DNA of 64,000 nucleotides from Effrenium voratum (GCA_963377175.1 CAUJNA010003246.1:615884-679883), one strand, 5' to 3'; positions 59,701 to 62,228 are shown, numbered from the stretch's first letter. The notes: generated by a model from the sequence alone, not told the origin. Program-made: numbers and translations.

Positions 59701-62228
59701 GGATAGGTACCTGAGTTGTTGGACATTGCCTTTTAGGTTGCCACGTTCTTTGATACCAAAGGGATCCAATGCGACCATGCAGCGGGAATGAAAATGTCAA
59801 TATGGCTGTGGGTCAAAGCCAATGGGATCCCATTTTGGTTGGATTGGGTGAGTTCACCACCCATTATAGGCTACCTATTTGAGCCTATTGGATTGAATCG
59901 GATAGAGCCCACTGGGGGCTAAGCGATTTGGATTTTGAAAAGCCCGTGGCGAGATTTTGATCATATGTCGACGCCCTGGGTGCCTTAGAGGCATCCTGCA
60001 CTTGACTCGTTGCTGTCACCTGGGACTTCTCTCACCACCCAAAATTTTAACCCCCAACAAAAAGCGAAGGACAGGGACCAATTATAATAGCGAAGGGAAG
60101 TTTGCCAAGAAATGGCGAAATTACAAAAATGCATTTTGTTGTTTGTCACTTTCATGGCGTTCTTTGTCGATAGCGAAGCGGTCATCCCCGAGTCTGTCGA
60201 AGGGAGCTTTCCTATATCCACTGATCGGTACCACTTGCCGAAGACAGAATCGCAGGGATTCCTCCATTTCCCTCTGTGGATCCTCCAAAAGTGGCAGGGA
60301 AACCACAAATTGATCAACTTTTGACTCGGGGAAATCCAGTGACCCTTTGAATCGTCGGGTCGAAAGTTGGACTCGACAGAGGTCCATCGCCGAGTTCATG
60401 CACCAAAAATCCGATTGGGAGTCTGGTGCGAAGTACCAAACCGCCAACTTCGGATTTGAAGGAACACGCACATCAGGGACACCCTCTTTAATCGGACAAA
60501 ATAATTCACAGGATAGGGTTTGGGCCATGGCGGGATCTTGAGTGGTTTCAATATGGCGATGGCGCCTCATTTTTTCCGGAGCTTCTCAAAACGCGCTGAG
60601 TTCTTTGGAGGCGCCTGCTCTCTCTCTCTCTCTCTCTGAATTTCATGGCTTTTGGCTCTCCAAGAGGACGAAACGTGGCTATAAATTGTCAGCTTTTGGA
60701 AAGGCCAATTGAAAGTGAGCCTTCTTTGGAGGTTTGTGGGTTGGAAACCTGACGCCTTTCAAATGTTGGCACTGTTTGGGAAAGATGGCTCTTTAGGCAC
60801 AGCCCGTTTGGGTGTAGTAAAACCCTCTGAAACAAGAAGCAGGAAGCTCCCCACAGAAGTCACAAAGTGGGGAGGGGCCGGCTGAGGGTTTTAGCTCAGA
60901 CTCCCCAAGCCCCTACTTCCCCCAACCCCCCCCCTTCCCCAACCCCCCCCAATCCCCCCAACCCCCCCCAATCCCCCCAACCCCCCCCAACCCCCACCCC
61001 CTTCCCCAACCCCCCCCCCCTCCCCTCCCTCCCGACGAGTAGCCTCACCCAAGGCCGCGCAGCGGAGGCGCAAAGCGCCTTTGAGGAGGCGCTAAGGCTG
61101 CGTCCCAAGTGGACCGAGGCCAGGCGAAAGCGCGAGCGCCAGTGTCCTGTACCTGGGGATCCGATTTTTTGTTTCAGGTTTGGAGTTGGCAGAATCGGCG
61201 GAATCGCGGGAATCGTGGAGACCAGGATTTGTTTCTTCTGGACTGAGTAAATTCAGTATTGTGCCCCTGCCACTTAGCTTGACGATAAAACAGCGGAGAA
61301 GCGGTTTCTTCCGTGCGCTAATTTGTGCTTTTTCCCGCCTAGTTTAAGAGAGAAACGGGAACCCTGGCACGGTGTGAAAGCCCCACCATGCATGGGCAAC
61401 CATACTTACTAAAACTGAAGCCAAGCAATATGACTTTCTAGTCAGGTCGATAAATTCAACAATGAGTGTGGAGTTGGTGCACTTTCTAAACAACCAAAAG
61501 GCCCATCACCAAGGCTCTTTAGGCTCTCAGCTGGGTGGGGTGGGTCTTTTGTGGGTAGTCGGTGTAGTCCGTCTTTGGAGCATGTGTGACTAGATCATAG
61601 TGCACAAAAAGCTGCTGACATGACATCCCACGGGTGAAGGTTTGTTCACACTCCTTTTCACATAGCGAACGTAGTGTTTCCATTGAAACATCCAACAAGG
61701 AACATGGGATTCGGATCCAAGCTTTGAACTATTCAGAGCACGTGTGTTTGGATGTGTCAGCGCAGGACCCCTAGAATGGTGGCTGTCCTTGTGGTTTCTT
61801 CAAAGCCGGCACAACGGGTAGCCTCAAAAAAAAAACACCCATGAAACTCGGGCAAACTATATGACCTCACTGGCGGCTTGTTTGTGACCTCACTGCTTCC
61901 TGTCCTGGGGCTCGCACGAAATAGTTCACCCAGACCTAACCCTTGCTGGGCCCAGCTTTCGCCAAGAAATGAGGGCGTTGCGCCATCTTCCGCCCAACTC
62001 AACTTCAGGTTTTGAAGGGAAAGCAACAAGAAAACCATTGCGGGTCCCCGAATTTTCACACGCCCCAAATGTCTCAGGTCCTGAAGGGGACACCCTCCCT
62101 CTCCCTTGAGGCCATGCAGGGACTCCACGCCGCGCGCGCGGCTCGACTCCCCAAGCGCGGGAAAGGCGCAAAAGGTGCAACGCGCGCAAGTCGCTGCGGT
62201 GGGCAACGGGTCTATCGAGACTTCCTGA
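25795..62228 (+). CDS. TMTC: Gene 2: TMTC-like membrane O-mannosyltransferase with C-terminal TPRs
   Basis: TMTC proteins are ER multipass enzymes of the GT-C fold that transfer mannose from a lipid-linked donor to Ser/Thr of secretory proteins; their TPRs face the lumen. About 20 exons on one strand give the family landmarks in order: Trp-Asp-Asp after the first hydrophobic stretch (exon 1); a Tyr-Glu-Pro-Leu stretch like the Tyr-Arg-Pro-Leu of the family (exon 3); Phe-Ala-Val-His-Pro-Leu (exon 5); repeated membrane segments; Leu-Leu-Trp-Pro (exon 8); Ala-Asp-Arg-Tyr-Gly-Tyr-Leu-Pro (exon 11); Arg...Leu-Trp...Asn-Pro entry to the TPRs (exon 12); then TPRs to a stop. Most joins from exon 4 to exon 20 keep phase using GT, GC or GA starts. 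Joins at exons 1-4 and 10/11 are unresolved. Predicted length is about 700 residues, usual for TMTC. A bacterial-type TPR membrane protein of the same superfamily is the main alternative. Confidence 0.85.
25948..26056 (+). mobile_element. Introner family B, 5' end flush with gene 2 exon 1
   Basis: Starts CATGGTGGTTCTTGGG at the end of exon 1 and ends CTAACGTCAAGCAG. Its internal GT is the predicted intron start. Confidence 0.8.
26407..26508 (+). mobile_element. Introner family A
   Basis: AGGTCCCCCAGTAGTTGC to CTCTCTACTGGA; the last bases of the 3' TIR are lost. A family J repeat follows directly. Confidence 0.82.
26513..26582 (+). repeat. Family J repeat with tRNA B-box-like string
   Basis: GACTAGTAGTTTACTTC, TTTTAAGTACCCCAGAGC, then CCGGTTCGAATTG, which resembles a Pol III B box. 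Confidence 0.55.
26790..26882 (+). repeat. TTA trinucleotide microsatellite
   Basis: Interrupted ATT/TTA run. Confidence 0.85.
26955..27003 (+). CDS. Gene 2 possible small exon
   Basis: After [20 protein letters not shown] has coding-like third positions for about 45 bp. It does not align with a TMTC landmark and its phase is unproven, so it may be chance or a relic. Confidence 0.2.
27153..27296 (+). mobile_element. Introner family B with A-rich insertion
   Basis: CATGGTTGTTCTTGGG to CCAGGGTCAACCAAG, with an A-rich insertion near 27230-27270. Confidence 0.8.
27430..27576 (+). repeat. Two-copy tandem duplication before gene 2 exon 2
   Basis: GGTTTGATCGCCT and TTGGGTTGGTTTCCTGG then AAACCCAAAGCAGCAG occur at 27444-27494 and 27510-27576; the second copy supplies the likely acceptor. 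Confidence 0.7.
27577..27759 (+). CDS. Gene 2 exon 2: lumenal loop segment
   Basis: The open GC-rich frame reads [18 protein letters not shown], then [18 protein letters not shown] and [17 protein letters not shown]. It lies where TMTC proteins have the loop between the Asp-Asp motif and the Tyr-Arg-Pro-Leu motif. Asn-Leu-Ala-Ala-Trp-Gly-Gly-Pro recalls the Asp-Phe-Trp-Gly segment of the family. A palindromic family E element starts flush with the right edge (GT at 27760). The left edge could be either of two AG after AAGCAGCAG. Confidence 0.5.
27755..27892 (+). mobile_element. Family E palindromic element, full copy, flush with gene 2 exon 2
   Basis: TAATGTTGAGCCCGGATTAA and its near-perfect inverse TTAATCCGGGGTCAACATTA flank a 138-bp palindrome. 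The GT of its first arm is the predicted intron start. Confidence 0.82.
27893..29270 (+). other. Intron between gene 2 exons 2 and 3
   Basis: Two copies of a repeat at 27938-28070 and 28120-28225 (TTAAGCAAATGGAGGTTAG, GGGGTTACGCAGGTTTT), a third partial at 18165-18225. Also a family C copy. The open frame at 28749-28943 is not supported. Confidence 0.45.
28439..28556 (+). mobile_element. Introner family C, full copy
   Basis: CTCAGTTGTCCAAGGCG to GGGCAACTGAGG; near consensus. Confidence 0.87.
29325..29492 (+). CDS. Gene 2 exon 3: Tyr-Glu-Pro-Leu motif
   Basis: All three frames are open because the region is over 70% GC. The frame reading [18 protein letters not shown], then [11 protein letters not shown] matches the TMTC segment Tyr-Arg-Pro-Leu-x-x-x-x-Phe-x-Leu-x-x-x-Leu just before the next exon. 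A different frame has [15 protein letters not shown] with a good start context at 29317; that could be an alternative first exon, but it meets a stop. A GA or GC intron start near 29485 fits the following exon. Confidence 0.5.
30427..30528 (+). mobile_element. Introner family A
   Basis: Diverged 5' end (GTGCCCGACC), standard body, ends CTCTACTGGGACCTAG. A family K repeat follows. Confidence 0.8.
30545..30680 (+). repeat. Family K repeat
   Basis: CAGCCATCCGGTTCCTTAGC, AACCCACTAAAAGTTAG and GGGGGATCTGAAAAC; shared with 49026, 58438 and 59265. Confidence 0.65.
30832..30962 (+). repeat. Family I repeat
   Basis: CTGGGTAAGTGAAGGTTAGC, GCGGATATCC, GGTTCTGGGATTACGACT and GATTATGACTCATTTGG; clear partner of 16.3 kb. 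Just before gene 2 exon 4. Confidence 0.7.
31040..31159 (+). CDS. Gene 2 exon 4: membrane segment
   Basis: [18 protein letters not shown], then [14 protein letters not shown] and a charged tail DEDQSEKN. It corresponds to the TMTC segment Phe-His-Leu-x-Asn-x-Leu-Leu-His-x-x-Asn-Ala-Leu. A GC intron start after 31159 gives phase 0 to exon 5; the overlapping GT at 31162 would not. A pyrimidine-rich tract follows. Confidence 0.7.
31478..31574 (+). CDS. Gene 2 exon 5: Phe-Ala-Val-His-Pro motif
   Basis: After a C-rich tract ending CAG the frame reads [18 protein letters not shown], then [14 protein letters not shown]. Leu-Phe-Ala-Val-His-Pro-Leu followed by Val-x-x-x-Trp-x-x-x-x-Asp-Leu-Leu-Ala is one of the most diagnostic TMTC stretches. 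The exon ends A|GTGAGG in phase 1, and the next exon restores the frame to give Asp-Leu-Val-Ala-Ser-Leu. Confidence 0.9.
31585..31720 (+). repeat. Three tandem 50-60 bp units
   Basis: GGATTTCTCTGGGGGGAGTT and GGGTTGGTCTGGGG repeat three times after gene 2 exon 5. Confidence 0.7.
31721..33180 (+). other. Intron 5 of gene 2, left part
   Basis: Unique sequence. A minus-strand frame at 32195-32752 and others are open but lack coding bias or known motifs. Confidence 0.35.
33181..34545 (+). repeat. Dimeric satellite, about 127-bp unit
   Basis: Two half-units alternate: GTGTTTGACCAATGAGG, TTTGCCCTCGGTTTACC and GTATTTGACCAATGAGG, TTTACCCTAGGTTTAGAGG, each followed by TTGACCTGAT and TTGTTCATTTT. About ten 127-bp dimers, with degenerate edges from 33181. 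Lies wholly inside the intron between exons 5 and 6, and the exon 6 acceptor follows within 25 bp of its tail. Confidence 0.9.
34568..34739 (+). CDS. Gene 2 exon 6: two membrane segments
   Basis: The join to exon 5 gives [18 protein letters not shown], then [33 protein letters not shown] and [10 protein letters not shown]. This matches the TMTC pair of helices ending in the Ser-Lys-Glu-x-Ala-x-x-Leu-Pro signature (here Cys-Lys-Ala-Ala-Ala-Leu-Pro; the usual Glu is Ala). The right edge is uncertain: GC at 34740 fits phase. A family B element starts 29 bp downstream. Confidence 0.8.
34769..34883 (+). mobile_element. Introner family B, full copy after gene 2 exon 6
   Basis: CATGGTGGTTGTTGGG to CGACGTCGACCAAG, starting about 29 bp after the predicted exon edge. 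Confidence 0.85.
34972..35090 (-). mobile_element. Family D element, opposite orientation
   Basis: ACTTGCTGCTGCGATAGGG to CTCATTCCCTGAGCAGCAGC; the internal CCACCAGTTGGATGG is the reverse complement of other copies. Confidence 0.7.
35135..35250. mobile_element. Family E element, diverged
   Basis: AATGTTGACCCCAGATTAAA left, CCCGATTAATAAACTGG and GCATTAG right, with GATGAATCCCCAC inside. Confidence 0.6.
35251..36860 (+). other. Intron between gene 2 exons 6 and 7
   Basis: Family G copy, TA microsatellite at 35915-35990, and an open minus-strand frame at 36140-36529 (129 codons, [17 protein letters not shown]...) that reads protein-like but is unassigned. Confidence 0.35.
35400..35525 (+). mobile_element. 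Family G element
   Basis: CTACTGAGGATGGACCAAAT to GCAGGATTTCGTCCAGTATT; same internal CACCACTT and TGTTTGTTGGTATT strings. Confidence 0.68.
37020..37125 (+). CDS. Gene 2 exon 7: loop and membrane segment
   Basis: After CTGTCAG the frame reads [16 protein letters not shown], then [20 protein letters not shown] basic cytosolic loop followed by a helix fits the segment after the Cys-Lys-x-x-Ala-x-x-Leu-Pro helix. A GA intron start (CAG|GACATC) keeps phase 0 with exon 8. Confidence 0.55.
37853..37972 (+). mobile_element. Introner family B, full copy
   Basis: CATGGTTGTTGTTGGG to CCATCGTCAACCAG; the usual AACCAAG end has lost one A. Confidence 0.85.
38008..38079 (+). repeat. Family J repeat
   Basis: GACTAGTAGTTTACTCC, TTTTAAGTACCCCAGAAC and CCGGTTCGAATTG; about 90% like the 26.5-kb copy. 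Confidence 0.6.
38283..38404 (+). CDS. Possible extra exon between exons 7 and 8
   Basis: This GC-rich stretch reads [16 protein letters not shown], then [18 protein letters not shown] with moderate coding bias. Exons 7 and 8 join in phase without it. It resembles the beta-like pieces of gene 1 rather than TMTC. It could be a skipped exon, a relic or an insertion in a loop. Confidence 0.25.
38425..38650 (+). repeat. Tandem family H units, 38-42 bp
   Basis: TTTTCGGGTTTTGGACCATT and TTAGTGGC recur five times with small changes. Possibly grown by slippage from a single element. Confidence 0.6.
38913..39049 (-). mobile_element. Family F element, reverse orientation
   Basis: CTGGCCATGGGTCAAAATCC to GTTTTGACAGCCACAGCCAT; body reversed relative to 22.3 kb. 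Confidence 0.82.
39198..39266 (+). CDS. Gene 2 exon 8: Leu-Trp-Pro segment
   Basis: After a good pyrimidine tract (TTTCTTTCAG) the frame reads [16 protein letters not shown] then LWPGEAL. It matches the TMTC helix that ends Tyr-Leu-x-x-Leu-Leu-Trp-Pro-x-x-Leu. A GC intron start after 39266 keeps phase with exon 9, more than 6 kb away. Confidence 0.65.
39965..40505 (+). repeat. Duplicated locus L, left copy
   Basis: AGCTGGAAGAGTTT, CAACCACCATTGCTTTTAG, GCTGAGTTGTCCAGACCC, AAGAAGATCCCCCC and ACTCATTTCCACAACTGT match 44070-44605 in order. This copy carries a family A insertion and a small tandem duplication (GGACCCAGTTTGCGGC twice). Confidence 0.85.
40031..40144 (+). mobile_element. Introner family A with 21-bp flanking duplication
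   Basis: CTAGATCCCCCGGTAGTG to CTGGAGGACCTAG. The 21 bp TTAACCACCATTGCTTTTAG plus T occur immediately on both sides. The related locus at 44.1 kb has a single copy of this string and no element. Confidence 0.9.
40506..41070 (+). repeat. TCTA / TCCA / TTTC / TGATC microsatellite complex
   Basis: Long CTAT and CCAT arrays, a TTTC run near 40830 and a GATCT run of five-mers at 40955-41005. Confidence 0.95.
41071..43780. other. Compositionally distinct island with open frames on both strands
   Basis: No introner family occurs here and GC is higher than in the flanks. The longest frames overlap: minus 42403-43368 (321 codons, with [16 protein letters not shown] and [12 protein letters not shown]) and plus 42014-42859 (281 codons). 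On the minus strand a further frame at 43251-43496 ([17 protein letters not shown]) precedes it with a frame change, as in a decayed gene. It may be a relic transposon or a pseudogene; no catalytic motif is recognised. Confidence 0.4.
42403..43496 (-). pseudogene. Possible decayed minus-strand gene in the island
   Basis: A minus-strand frame starts [15 protein letters not shown] at 43496. It runs to about 43300 and then continues, after one frame change, as [16 protein letters not shown] for about 300 codons to 42403. Lys/Arg-rich start and Cys/His content resemble mobile-element proteins, but no RNase H, reverse transcriptase, or transposase signature is seen. The overlapping plus frame is an equally open alternative. 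Confidence 0.3.
43795..44062 (+). repeat. TCTAA-type degenerate microsatellite
   Basis: Repeated ATCTAATCTAATCT with TTATCT variants, separating the island from the right copy of locus L. Confidence 0.9.
44066..44605 (+). repeat. Duplicated locus L, right copy (empty site)
   Basis: Same order of strings as the left copy, but with a single CAACCACCATTGCTTTTAG and no family A insertion. A family P element is inserted here instead (44296-44435). Confidence 0.85.
44296..44435 (+). repeat. Family P repeat
   Basis: TTCTAGGTGTACCTTCCCC, CATTCTTTCCAGGGATCC, AAAACAGCCGGG-like arm and CCCCCTAGAAAAG. Confidence 0.6.
44606..45667 (+). other. Intron before gene 2 exon 9, right part
   Basis: Unique AT-richer sequence, then moderately GC-rich sequence at 45150-45420 with no supported exon. 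Confidence 0.3.
45668..45789 (+). CDS. Gene 2 exon 9: membrane segment
   Basis: The frame reads [18 protein letters not shown], then [18 protein letters not shown] and RLRE: a loop, one hydrophobic helix and a basic end, as expected before the Leu-Trp-Phe helix of TMTC. An AG inside (TTTCCAG at 45682) is an alternative left edge with the same phase. The right edge is a GC at 45790 by phase. Confidence 0.65.
45993..46061 (+). CDS. Gene 2 exon 10: Leu-Trp helix before the ADRY motif
   Basis: After GGTGCAG the frame reads [18 protein letters not shown] then LGVH, matching the TMTC segment Leu-Trp-Phe-x-x-x-Leu-x-Pro-x-x-x-Leu that directly precedes Ala-Asp-Arg-Tyr. The join to exon 11 needs an unusual CG start or another site; the CACAG and CTCAG at the two ends make the exact position ambiguous. 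Confidence 0.65.
46062..47007 (+). other. Intron between gene 2 exons 10 and 11
   Basis: T-rich start, then unique sequence; overlapping frames at 46248-46685 on both strands are unsupported. A family A element closes the intron. Confidence 0.35.
47008..47147 (+). mobile_element. Introner family A with A-rich insertion
   Basis: CTAGGTCCCCCAGCTAGG to CTGGAGGACCTAAG; about 25 bp of extra A-rich sequence inside. Gene 2 exon 11 starts 19 bp later. Confidence 0.85.
47166..47279 (+). CDS. Gene 2 exon 11: ADRYGYLP motif
   Basis: After GTCTCAG the frame reads [18 protein letters not shown], then [20 protein letters not shown]. Ala-Asp-Arg-Tyr-x-Tyr-Leu-Pro is the strongest signature of TMTC and related TPR membrane proteins. 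A following helix and basic turn are also typical. GG|GTGCC at the right edge gives phase 2, restored by the next exon. A family A element ends about 18 bp upstream. Confidence 0.92.
47417..47995 (+). repeat. Duplicated intron segment N, copy 1
   Basis: About 570 bp beginning CCCAGCGCCATCTG and ending with a family A copy. It matches 49860-50395 base for base over long runs (for example GGACACCTACGATTACGCC, GTTTGTTAGCACTT, CAAGTCTGCCAA). It lies about 140 bp after exon 11. Confidence 0.92.
47880..47986 (+). mobile_element. Introner family A inside duplicated intron segment, copy 1
   Basis: CTAGGTCCCCCAGTAGTG to CTCTCTACTGGACCC. It occupies the same position as the copy at 50284 in the second segment, so it was present before the duplication. 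Confidence 0.88.
48062..48196 (+). repeat. Family I repeat, diverged
   Basis: GGTGAGTAAGGGAAGGTCCC, CGGATATCCGCC and GATTTTGACTCAATT. Confidence 0.55.
48758..48861 (+). mobile_element. Introner family A
   Basis: CTAGGTCCCCAGTAGTGC to CTGGAGGACCTAG, near consensus with both TIRs. Confidence 0.88.
49026..49150 (+). repeat. Family K repeat
   Basis: CAACCAGCCATCCGGTTCC to GGGGGTCTGAGAGCAGCCC; partner of 30.5 kb. Confidence 0.65.
49729..49858 (+). CDS. Gene 2 exon 12: last helix and TPR entry
   Basis: [18 protein letters not shown], then [18 protein letters not shown] and PRDLGVL. This is the TMTC junction Tyr-x-x-Asn-x-x-Trp-x-x-x-x-x-Leu-Trp followed by Asn-Pro and the first Leu-Gly of the TPRs. 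The join with exon 11 keeps phase, and a TGGCAGG direct repeat sits at both junctions. Ends LGVL|GTCCCC, phase 0. A duplicated intron segment begins at this edge. Confidence 0.88.
49860..50395 (+). repeat. Duplicated intron segment N, copy 2
   Basis: Starts CCCCAGCGCCGTCTG at the exact end of exon 12 and ends with the partner family A copy. It lacks two short stretches present in copy 1 (GTTCCTAGTTTGGTCTAC-type region and GAGCATGTTTGC). Confidence 0.92.
50284..50395 (+). mobile_element. Introner family A inside duplicated intron segment, copy 2
   Basis: CTAGGTCCCCCAGTAGTG to TATTGGAAGACCTAG; partner of the 47880 copy. Confidence 0.88.
50865..51835 (+). repeat. CA-rich microsatellite complex, about 970 bp
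   Basis: ACAC, ACAGAGAC, ACCC, ACGC and CACA blocks. Thr-His and Cys-Val frames over 250 codons on both strands are artefacts. Confidence 0.95.
52076..52182 (+). mobile_element. Introner family A, 5' TIR partly lost
   Basis: Begins TTTCAGTAGTGCCC, standard body, ends CTGGAGGACCTAG. Confidence 0.85.
52438..52598 (+). repeat. Two-copy tandem duplication, about 102 bp
   Basis: TATGGATCTCAAGTCGTTGT, CTTTT, CAACCACGGCAAGGATTCC occur at 52451 and 52553. Confidence 0.75.
52984..53098 (+). mobile_element. Introner family B, 47 bp before gene 2 exon 13
   Basis: Degraded 5' TIR (CGTTTTTTTGTGGGAAAC), intact core, ends AACGTCCACCAAG. A frame is open from its end through exon 13 ([11 protein letters not shown]...), so the acceptor could be the element end itself. 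Confidence 0.82.
53146..53222 (+). CDS. Gene 2 exon 13: TPR
   Basis: Joined to exon 12 it reads [20 protein letters not shown], then [10 protein letters not shown], a near-canonical TPR (Leu-Gly-x-x-Leu-x-x-x-x-Arg-x-x-Glu-Ala-Glu). The start follows TGCCAG. The phase requires a GA intron start (GC|GATCACC). A family B element ends 47 bp upstream and a family A element starts 68 bp downstream. Confidence 0.8.
53291..53404 (+). mobile_element. Introner family A after gene 2 exon 13
   Basis: CTGAGTCCCCCAGTAGTG to CTGGAGGACCTAG. Coding-like sequence runs up to its first base. Confidence 0.87.
53580..53890 (+). repeat. CATA / TA microsatellite
   Basis: About 25 CATA units then TA runs, directly upstream of gene 2 exon 14. 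Confidence 0.95.
53941..54055 (+). CDS. Gene 2 exon 14: TPR
   Basis: After a run of C ending CAG the frame reads [18 protein letters not shown], then [20 protein letters not shown], a full TPR helix pair (Ala-Leu-Gly-His-Leu-x-x-Leu-x-x-x-x-Glu-Gly-Leu). Phase 2 to exon 13 and GC intron start (CAG|GCGGGG) in phase 0 to exon 15. It lies directly after a large CATA microsatellite. Confidence 0.85.
54162..54239 (+). mobile_element. Introner family B, internally deleted
   Basis: CATGGTTGTTGGGAAAC to AACATCAACCAAG in only 78 bp; the stretch between CTGCTAA and the 3' TIR is missing. Confidence 0.8.
54240..55010 (+). other. Intron between gene 2 exons 14 and 15
   Basis: T/G-rich tract at 54265-54375, then unique sequence with the doubtful exon at 54617. 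Confidence 0.35.
54617..54678 (+). CDS. Possible exon or relic between exons 14 and 15
   Basis: After TCCCCAG the frame reads [16 protein letters not shown] then HMSK. It resembles the beta pieces of gene 1 and is not needed to join exons 14 and 15 in phase. Coding bias is moderate. Confidence 0.2.
55015..55149 (+). mobile_element. Family D element, best copy
   Basis: AACTTGCTGGTGCTCAG to GTCGCACCAGCAAGTT, with inner arms GGGAATGAGAAATGGAATG / CATTCCATTTCTCATTCCC. Confidence 0.82.
55245..55367 (+). mobile_element. Introner family C
   Basis: CTCAGTTGTTCAAAGCGG to CCAATGAGGGCAAGAG; follows a family D element. Confidence 0.8.
55527..55586 (+). CDS. Gene 2 exon 15: TPR
   Basis: [20 protein letters not shown], 20 residues in phase 0 between CTCAAG and GTCCGG. 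All but one or two codons end in G or C. It forms the first helix of the TPR completed by exon 16. Confidence 0.75.
55587..57073 (+). other. Intron between gene 2 exons 15 and 16
   Basis: One family B copy; otherwise unique sequence without supported exons. Confidence 0.35.
56060..56170 (+). mobile_element. Introner family B, full copy
   Basis: CATGGTTGTCGTTGGG to AACGTCAACCAAG, in the intron before gene 2 exon 16. Confidence 0.85.
57074..57151 (+). CDS. Gene 2 exon 16: TPR
   Basis: [18 protein letters not shown] then APRRGLTQ, phase 0 at both edges, ending CAG|GCGCGG. Leu-Glu-Leu-Tyr-x-x-Ser-Leu-x-Leu-Ala-Pro is a canonical TPR second helix. A shifted frame ([15 protein letters not shown]) is also open but does not keep phase with neighbours. 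Confidence 0.75.
57212..57325 (+). mobile_element. Introner family A with CTTGGGAAC flanks
   Basis: CTAGGTCTCCCAGTAGTG to CTGGAGGACCTT. CTTGGGAAC lies directly before (57203) and at the 3' junction (57323), a 9-bp direct repeat consistent with a target duplication. Confidence 0.87.
57491..57575 (+). mobile_element. Introner family A, 5'-truncated
   Basis: Starts CCTAAAATAGACTACAG, contains an insertion, ends CACGGGAGGACCTA, overlapping the first bases of the palindromic element that follows. Confidence 0.75.
57571..57712. mobile_element. Palindromic TIR element, single copy
   Basis: ACCTACTTAAAGGGGC and GCCCCTTTAAGTAGGT stand at the ends; inner arms CTAGTAAGTGGTTAGTAAC / GTTACTAACCACTTACTAAG pair as well. 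Almost the entire 142 bp can fold into one hairpin. It joins the truncated family A copy upstream and ends 64 bp before exon 17. Confidence 0.85.
57776..57855 (+). CDS. Gene 2 exon 17: TPR
   Basis: [18 protein letters not shown] then ALQATSDY(R), a TPR helix pair. The right edge TACAG|GTGTCC is a canonical site, phase 2. The left edge could be 57776 (after GCGCCAG) or 57749 (after CCTCCCAG); both are phase 0. Confidence 0.8.
57856..58437 (+). other. Intron between gene 2 exons 17 and 18, left part
   Basis: A repeat with TTTACCAGGG, AAAAGGCCACCTGT resembles 1685-1760. Family K follows. No exon seen. Confidence 0.4.
58438..58560 (+). repeat. Family K repeat
   Basis: GCAGCCATCCTTTCAGTTG, CAACCCACTACAAGC and GTGGATCTGAGACAGCCC. 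Confidence 0.65.
58905..59090 (+). repeat. Poly-C / CCCCA tract
   Basis: Almost pure CCCCACCC repeats; may act as the pyrimidine tract before exon 18. Gly-Trp and Pro-His frames are artefacts. Confidence 0.92.
59142..59203 (+). CDS. Gene 2 exon 18: TPR
   Basis: (R)[17 protein letters not shown] then LAQ(G). The join to exon 17 completes Arg across the junction. Asn-Gly-Ala-Asp-Leu-His-His-x-Leu-Gly-x-Ala-Leu-x-x-Gln-Gly is textbook TPR. GC intron start (CAAG|GCGCGC), phase 1. A poly-C tract lies just upstream. Confidence 0.85.
59265..59400 (+). repeat. Family K repeat
   Basis: CCGGTTCCTCAGCTC, GACCCACTAAAAGTTAAAC and GGGGATTTGAAGGCAGCCC. Confidence 0.6.
59801..59950 (+). mobile_element. Family F element, diverged
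   Basis: TATGGCTGTGGGTCAAAGCC, GGATCCCATTTTGG and GAGTTCACCACCCATTATAG; 3' TIR weak. Confidence 0.7.
59951..60890 (+). other. Intron between gene 2 exons 18 and 19
   Basis: An open minus-strand frame at 60121-60570 (149 codons, [15 protein letters not shown]...) reads protein-like but has no recognised domain. CT run at 60618. Confidence 0.35.
60915..61030 (+). repeat. CCCCAA / poly-C tract
   Basis: CCCCAACCCCCC repeats ending 25 bp before the exon 19 acceptor; a second poly-C tract used in the same way as before exon 18. Confidence 0.9.
61054..61123 (+). CDS. Gene 2 exon 19: TPR
   Basis: The split Gly codon is completed across the intron to give [18 protein letters not shown] then KWTEA(R), a perfect TPR second helix directly continuing exon 18. 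The acceptor ACCCAAG|GC repeats the CAAGGC of the exon 18 edge. GC intron start after GAGGCCAG. Confidence 0.88.
61124..62119 (+). other. Intron between gene 2 exons 19 and 20
   Basis: Unique sequence without recognised repeat families. Confidence 0.3.
62120..62228 (+). CDS. Gene 2 last exon and stop
   Basis: In the phase left by exon 19 the frame reads [16 protein letters not shown], then [19 protein letters not shown] and TGA at 62226-62228: a basic, Ser/Ala-rich tail after the TPRs. The stop falls in a CTTCCTGAGTTCC string that also opens family H repeats, so a skipped intron there is possible. The open stretch at 62590 is the alternative end. Confidence 0.6.

Noticed and set aside
25795..62228. 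Gene 2 as a bacterial contaminant TPR gene
   Set aside because: The coding sequence is split into about 20 exons with splice-like edges and introners; a bacterial gene would be continuous.
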